Assembly: GCF_900182935.1 (NCBI RefSeq)
Contig: NZ_FXUE01000006.1
Location: 62,001-126,000 of the forward strand
Source of the DNA: Fibrobacter sp. UWB10
GTDB lineage: Bacteria; Fibrobacterota; Fibrobacteria; Fibrobacterales; Fibrobacteraceae
Direction of reading: 5' to 3'
Length of the DNA: 64,000 bases
Shown here: positions 60,699 to 64,000 of the stretch, piece by piece
How positions within the stretch are numbered: the stretch's first letter is position 1
Layout: each line of letters begins with the position of its first letter
Position numbers and translations under genes: made by a program
Notes under the pieces: model-generated
The model's input: only the letters and a program-made list of their open reading frames with translations
Told to the model about the DNA's origin: nothing
Database searches by the model: none

Positions 60699-61460
60699 TT
60701 AGAAGTTTACACCGACCTTGGCGGTAAGGATGGTGAGCATTTCTTCGCCATAGTAGTCGTCGCCGAAGCAGAACTGAGCCTGGGCGCCAGCATAGAACAT
60801 CGGGTTGATGTTGAAGGTGAGGCCGAGGTACGGAGCAATGCCCATGTCGCCAGTGTGGCTTTCGCCTATATTTTCGCCGTCAGCGGTAACCTTACCGAGG
60901 AGCATGTTGATGTCGATACCGACGTAAGGAACAACCATTTCGCTAACAGCGAAGTCGGCTTCAAGACCGAGGTTCATGTCCCAAGGCGGCGTAGTCTTGT
61001 CGTCACCCTTGGTTTCGAGAGCGAGGCCGAGTTCAGAGCCGAAGTCGACAATGCCGAACTTCTGGGAGAACTGCACACCAAAGTGGAAACCGAACGGGTC
61101 GTCATCACCGCAGAGGTCTTCGTTGCAGGTGGGGACTTCAACGTCCAAGAAGGCGTTCAAAATCGGCATGAACTGGTAGCGCAGCATGAGCTGGATGTTG
61201 GCAAGACCGTCTTGCTTCATGTCTTCGCCGTCCCAGCTGGTAAAGAGGACGAACGGAACGATTACGCCGGCTTCAAAATTCTGAACGATAGTGTAGCGGG
61301 CGCCTGCAGAGAGAGCGCCACGGCTCAAATCGTCCTGCATCATGTAGTCAAAATGGATTTCGGCCTGACCCTTGTGGGCTTCCTGAACCGGGAAGTAGTC
61401 CCAGGTTGCGAAAGATGCTGTTGCCGTAAGAGCTGCTGCAAGAGCGATTTTCTTAAACAT
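60699..61460 (-). CDS. Predicted outer-membrane barrel protein, tandem paralogue 3
   Basis: A 253-residue exported protein. The ATG at 61460 is chosen because it opens the same signal peptide as its neighbours (MFKKIALAAALTATASFA) and has AAGGAG eight bases upstream; the frame is open to 61535. The mature start TWDYFPVQEAHKGQAEIHFDYMMQDDLSRGALSAGARYTIVQNFEAGVIVPF parallels the other copies. Later strands are LMLRYQFMPILNAFLDVEVPTCNED, IVDFGSELGLALE and DMNLGLEADFAVSEMVVPYVGIDINM; the end is LTAKVGVNF. Two cysteines near CNEDLC. Function unknown. Confidence 0.78.
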   Translation of the reverse strand: MFKKIALAAALTATASFATWDYFPVQEAHKGQAEIHFDYMMQDDLSRGALSAGARYTIVQNFEAGVIVPFVLFTSWDGEDMKQDGLANIQLMLRYQFMPILNAFLDVEVPTCNEDLCGDDDPFGFHFGVQFSQKFGIVDFGSELGLALETKGDDKTTPPWDMNLGLEADFAVSEMVVPYVGIDINMLLGKVTADGENIGESHTGDMGIAPYLGLTFNINPMFYAGAQAQFCFGDDYYGEEMLTILTAKVGVNF

Positions 61461-61490
61461 GTGTATTCTCCTTGTAAAATGTTTGTAACC

Positions 61491-61521
61491 TAAATGTAAC
61501 ATTTGTTGCGTCAAAGTCAAG
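61491..61521 (-). promoter_or_regulatory. Candidate Bacteroides-type promoter of barrel paralogue 3
   Basis: On the minus strand CTTG (61521-61518), 19 bases, TACATTTA (61498-61491). Each box has one mismatch to TTTG/TAnnTTTG and the spacing is ideal. The start would fall about 25 bases before the ATG. Confidence 0.45.
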
Positions 61522-61536
61522 GACTTTTTTATCAAG

Positions 61537-61552
61537 TGTGATATTTTTCACA
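61537..61552. promoter_or_regulatory. Candidate CRP/FNR-family binding site
   Basis: TGTGA-TATTTT-TCACA is a perfect match to the half-sites and spacing of the E. coli CRP consensus. It lies in the 271-base gap between the divergent barrel gene (starts 61460) and the GLUG-repeat gene (starts 61732), about 58-60 bases upstream of the predicted minus-strand start, the distance of class I activation. No regulator gene is in the window, so the binding protein is unknown. Confidence 0.5.
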
Positions 61553-61731
61553 ATAAAGGGGGCGGGCTATGTGCTTGATACTCAATGGGTTGCGAAATCG
61601 GGCTTTCTTGAGGTGTGTGATGTGTACGCTTTTTTTGTTCCATGTCACAGTAGACAGGTTTTTCGGGGTACTCCCCTATCTTTTTTGGGATTTTTTAAAT
61701 ATTTTTACAGAGAAAGATACAGAGGGATTAT

Positions 61732-64000
61732 ATGAAGGCAAAAATCAGTTTGTTTGTGTTGACCATGCTGGCCTATAGCAGCGTGGTTTTTGCCGCTCCT
61801 GGAGCCGCGGCCGAAACGCCGAAATCCTATTATAACCTGACTACCCATGTTGTCCAAGCGGGAATGTGGGGGTATGGCATGGGTAACAGATCGACGACCT
61901 TGGTGCTGAGCCAAGGTGCCGCAAAATGTTCCAATGCCACTGATTGGAAGTTGAACTTCAAGGGTACCACATACTCGAGTAACGGAACTAGCATTGGCTA
62001 TTATTCTACTACTCCTTCTCCTTGGGGGGGGACGACGACGAGTTTTACATCTGCGGGACAATGTGTTGCCTCTGTTGAAGATACTCCTGCGAACTTGGCC
62101 GCCTTGCTCGAAGATAATTGGATTAATGGCGACTCTACGATGAAGAAAGTCCCGCTTGAATTGTGGTCCAATATTGACCTTAAGGAATTTGCAGCCAATA
62201 CAAAGGTTGGCGAATGCGCTGTAAACCATGTGCCGCTTCCGATGATGGATAGCACATCGTTTAACGGTAATGGTTTTACGATTAGTCATCTTTGCTACAA
62301 TGCGACTGTCACGACGGCAAAACCGATGGAAACTCCGGTAGGTTTTTTCAAGTCGGCATCGAATGTGTCCATGACGAATGTGAAACTTAACGGCGTTCGT
62401 ATCTACATCAATGGTGAAAGTACCGATGGTGCCGATTATTACCCCGTAGGAGCTCTTGCGGGTTCTGTCAACTTGGTGACGGTCGATAGTGTAAACATTG
62501 CTAACGATTCTATCCAGGCTCCAATTGCAGGTGGCGTTGTCGGTTTTGTCAAGAATTCTACGATTTCAAACATCACGGGCGACGACGATATCCATATTTC
62601 GAACATCGTTTCGATTACCACGGGATATGCGGGCTCTGAGGAAATTAATAAGTCGGCTGGTACTTTGGTTGGCCATAATGTGTTCCTGGGTGGTATTGCC
62701 GGTGTGGCGGTCCGTACGCAAAGCACAGAAGATGCCACGTTTAAAAACGATTCTGTAAAGGTCGATGTTCATGACTATGCCATGGGGCACAGGTCTGCCT
62801 TGGGTGGCATTGCCGGTTTGAACCAGACCATTGGTGGTCCGGCCAACAACTTGTATGTTTACACGAAGAATAAAGACGGCGGCGAAGTGATCCCGACCAA
62901 GATTTCGGGTGGCGCTTCGATGGGCGGTATTTTTGGTGCGTCGTATGTTCCGCGTGATAACAATGTCGCGGATGCAGGCAATTTTGTGGTGTCGAACAGC
63001 AGGTTCGACGGTAAAATTTACGACGCCGCTTCACCTAATGTGATTGCTGTGGGTGGTATTCTTGGTTATGATTCCTCCGATGCGCAGACCTCGGTTCGAG
63101 TGATGAACAGCGCTGCCAATATCGATGTCAAGGATTCTTTGAAGGATGCCCGTCTTTATCAGTATTATGCCGGTGGTATTGTGGGTTATGGTTCCTCTTG
63201 TGTGCAAGGTGGCTCAAATGGCGATGAATTTTTGAGCGTTACGGGAGCAAAAACGACCGGTTCGATTGCGCTTTCAGCATCGGGAGCGGCGGTTCCTGGA
63301 CTCCATAGTGATGCCTTCTTAGGTGGCGTCGTGGGTTCTGCGTGCATTGCCCAGACTAAAGGCTTGGGAATCACAAATGATACTTCGTCTGTCCAGATTA
63401 CCTCGAAGGTAAAAACCTCTGTTGATGGAAACAAGAAAGTCAATGGAGCCAATGCTCGTGATAGTGTGTATGTGGGCGGTATCGTCGGTTTTGCAAGCAT
63501 TATGATGTATAACGCTGCTGCAACCGTAGCTCACTTGTATTACGAAGGTTCTATTGTGGTTGAAGACAGCCTGAACAATGTATTTGTGGGTGGTGTTCTT
63601 GGCGGCTTTACGAATGACCAAGGTGGAAGGACTTTGATTTTGAACGATGTGATTGCTAAAGGCACAAACCAGTTGATCAAGTATACCGCAAAAGAAGCTG
63701 GAACGGTATCGACCTCGAATGTTCAGGTTGCAAATATCGGTGGCGTATGCGGCCTTTGCAATGAAATTAGCGAAATGAGCCTAGTGGCTGCCGTGGGCGA
63801 CATTAGTGTTGTTGGAAAGCATGCGGGCAACTATCTTTATGTGGGTGGTTTAATTGGTAATACGCAGGCAAACAATGTGAGGACTGTTGTTAAGAACACT
63901 TACAATGTGGGCGATATTTCGGTCACGGCCAACAATGCTTCCCTCAACAGTTACGACAAAAAGGTGGGTTACCTGATTGGTAAGGCTGAAGTGAACAAGG
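61732..64000 (+). CDS. Large exported protein with GLUG-like repeats (5' part)
   Basis: The frame is open from the ATG at 61732 to the end of the window (756 residues so far). AGAGGG lies seven bases before the ATG. A signal peptide (about 1-21, MKAKISLFVLTMLAYSSVVFA) precedes a domain of about 240 residues with several cysteines. From about residue 267 the motif GG[IVL]xG recurs at 267, 320, 358, 398, 441, 481, 531, 582, 620, 670 and 705, every 35-53 residues, each followed by strand-like segments. This matches the GLUG-type repeat of bacterial surface proteins, expected to form a beta helix. A run of eight G (62024-62031) lies near residue 98. Probably an adhesin or a substrate of the type IX-like export route; the C-terminus is not visible. 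Confidence 0.85.
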   Translation, partial: MKAKISLFVLTMLAYSSVVFAAPGAAAETPKSYYNLTTHVVQAGMWGYGMGNRSTTLVLSQGAAKCSNATDWKLNFKGTTYSSNGTSIGYYSTTPSPWGGTTTSFTSAGQCVASVEDTPANLAALLEDNWINGDSTMKKVPLELWSNIDLKEFAANTKVGECAVNHVPLPMMDSTSFNGNGFTISHLCYNATVTTAKPMETPVGFFKSASNVSMTNVKLNGVRIYINGESTDGADYYPVGALAGSVNLVTVDSVNIANDSIQAPIAGGVVGFVKNSTISNITGDDDIHISNIVSITTGYAGSEEINKSAGTLVGHNVFLGGIAGVAVRTQSTEDATFKNDSVKVDVHDYAMGHRSALGGIAGLNQTIGGPANNLYVYTKNKDGGEVIPTKISGGASMGGIFGASYVPRDNNVADAGNFVVSNSRFDGKIYDAASPNVIAVGGILGYDSSDAQTSVRVMNSAANIDVKDSLKDARLYQYYAGGIVGYGSSCVQGGSNGDEFLSVTGAKTTGSIALSASGAAVPGLHSDAFLGGVVGSACIAQTKGLGITNDTSSVQITSKVKTSVDGNKKVNGANARDSVYVGGIVGFASIMMYNAAATVAHLYYEGSIVVEDSLNNVFVGGVLGGFTNDQGGRTLILNDVIAKGTNQLIKYTAKEAGTVSTSNVQVANIGGVCGLCNEISEMSLVAAVGDISVVGKHAGNYLYVGGLIGNTQANNVRTVVKNTYNVGDISVTANNASLNSYDKKVGYLIGKAEVNK

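Noticed and set aside
61561-61731. c-di-GMP or other riboswitch in the leader of the GLUG gene
   Set aside because: GGGG-TACT-CCCC followed by T resembles a weak terminator, but no riboswitch core could be matched.
1-64000. tRNA, rRNA, CRISPR, prophage or toxin-antitoxin loci
   Set aside because: No cloverleaf-like sequence, spaced direct repeats, integrase or phage structural gene could be found in the gaps.

Overview
The window looks like chromosomal DNA of a Fibrobacter species (phylum Fibrobacterota, FCB group). No rRNA gene is present, so this rests on content: a family 8 glycoside hydrolase with a type IX-like C-terminal sorting domain, small exported proteins sharing an MFKKIALAAA-type signal peptide, type IV pseudopilins joined to a giant surface protein, CotH-family lipoproteins, and upstream elements resembling the Bacteroides promoter (TTTG, 19-21 bases, TAnnTTTG). 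The species is inferred.

Layout. 1-1985: end of an M16 peptidase gene, an exported unknown protein and the tRNA methyltransferase TrmH. 2067-8279: one probable operon with an MCE/MlaD-type protein, HPr, enzyme I of the PTS (no enzyme II genes nearby), a soluble-type lytic transglycosylase and an EamA permease. 8347-11121: a large CotH lipoprotein.

11272-31459 is a surface-polysaccharide locus that switches strand repeatedly. It encodes UDP-glucose dehydrogenase, two LicD/fukutin-type phosphotransferases, several glycosyltransferases, an O-antigen ligase/polymerase, a glycerol-3-phosphate cytidylyltransferase (TagD), two CDP-glycerol glycerophosphotransferase-like proteins, an IspD/TarI-like cytidylyltransferase, an extended SDR, a polysaccharide deacetylase, a TupA-like ATP-grasp protein, a DUF616 protein, two paralogous Wzx flippases, a secreted EEP-fold phosphatase and a second CotH lipoprotein. 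Together they suggest a lipid-linked glycan carrying glycerol-phosphate and perhaps ribitol-phosphate, a teichoic-acid-like chemistry in a Gram-negative cell. UDP-glucuronate 4-epimerase (55050-56087) could extend the UDP-glucuronate supply to UDP-galacturonate.

31492-37871: a predicted barrel protein, a Gfo/Idh/MocA oxidoreductase, an SppA-type protease with an unusual N-terminal domain, a CNNM/CorC-type membrane protein and an acyltransferase. 38099-45197: the GH8 enzyme, a sugar MFS transporter and a eukaryote-like (type 2) isoleucyl-tRNA synthetase. 45477-54344: an operon of three pseudopilins and a 2123-residue PilX/GspK-like protein with a very large extracellular part. 54420-61460: a barrel protein, the epimerase, RluE, a short lipoprotein, a peptide-type solute-binding lipoprotein and three tandem paralogous predicted barrel proteins. 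61732 to the end: the start of a large exported protein with GLUG-like GG[IVL]xG repeats and an eight-G tract. I saw no rRNA, tRNA, CRISPR array, transposase or phage gene, and no gene-free stretch longer than 300 bases.
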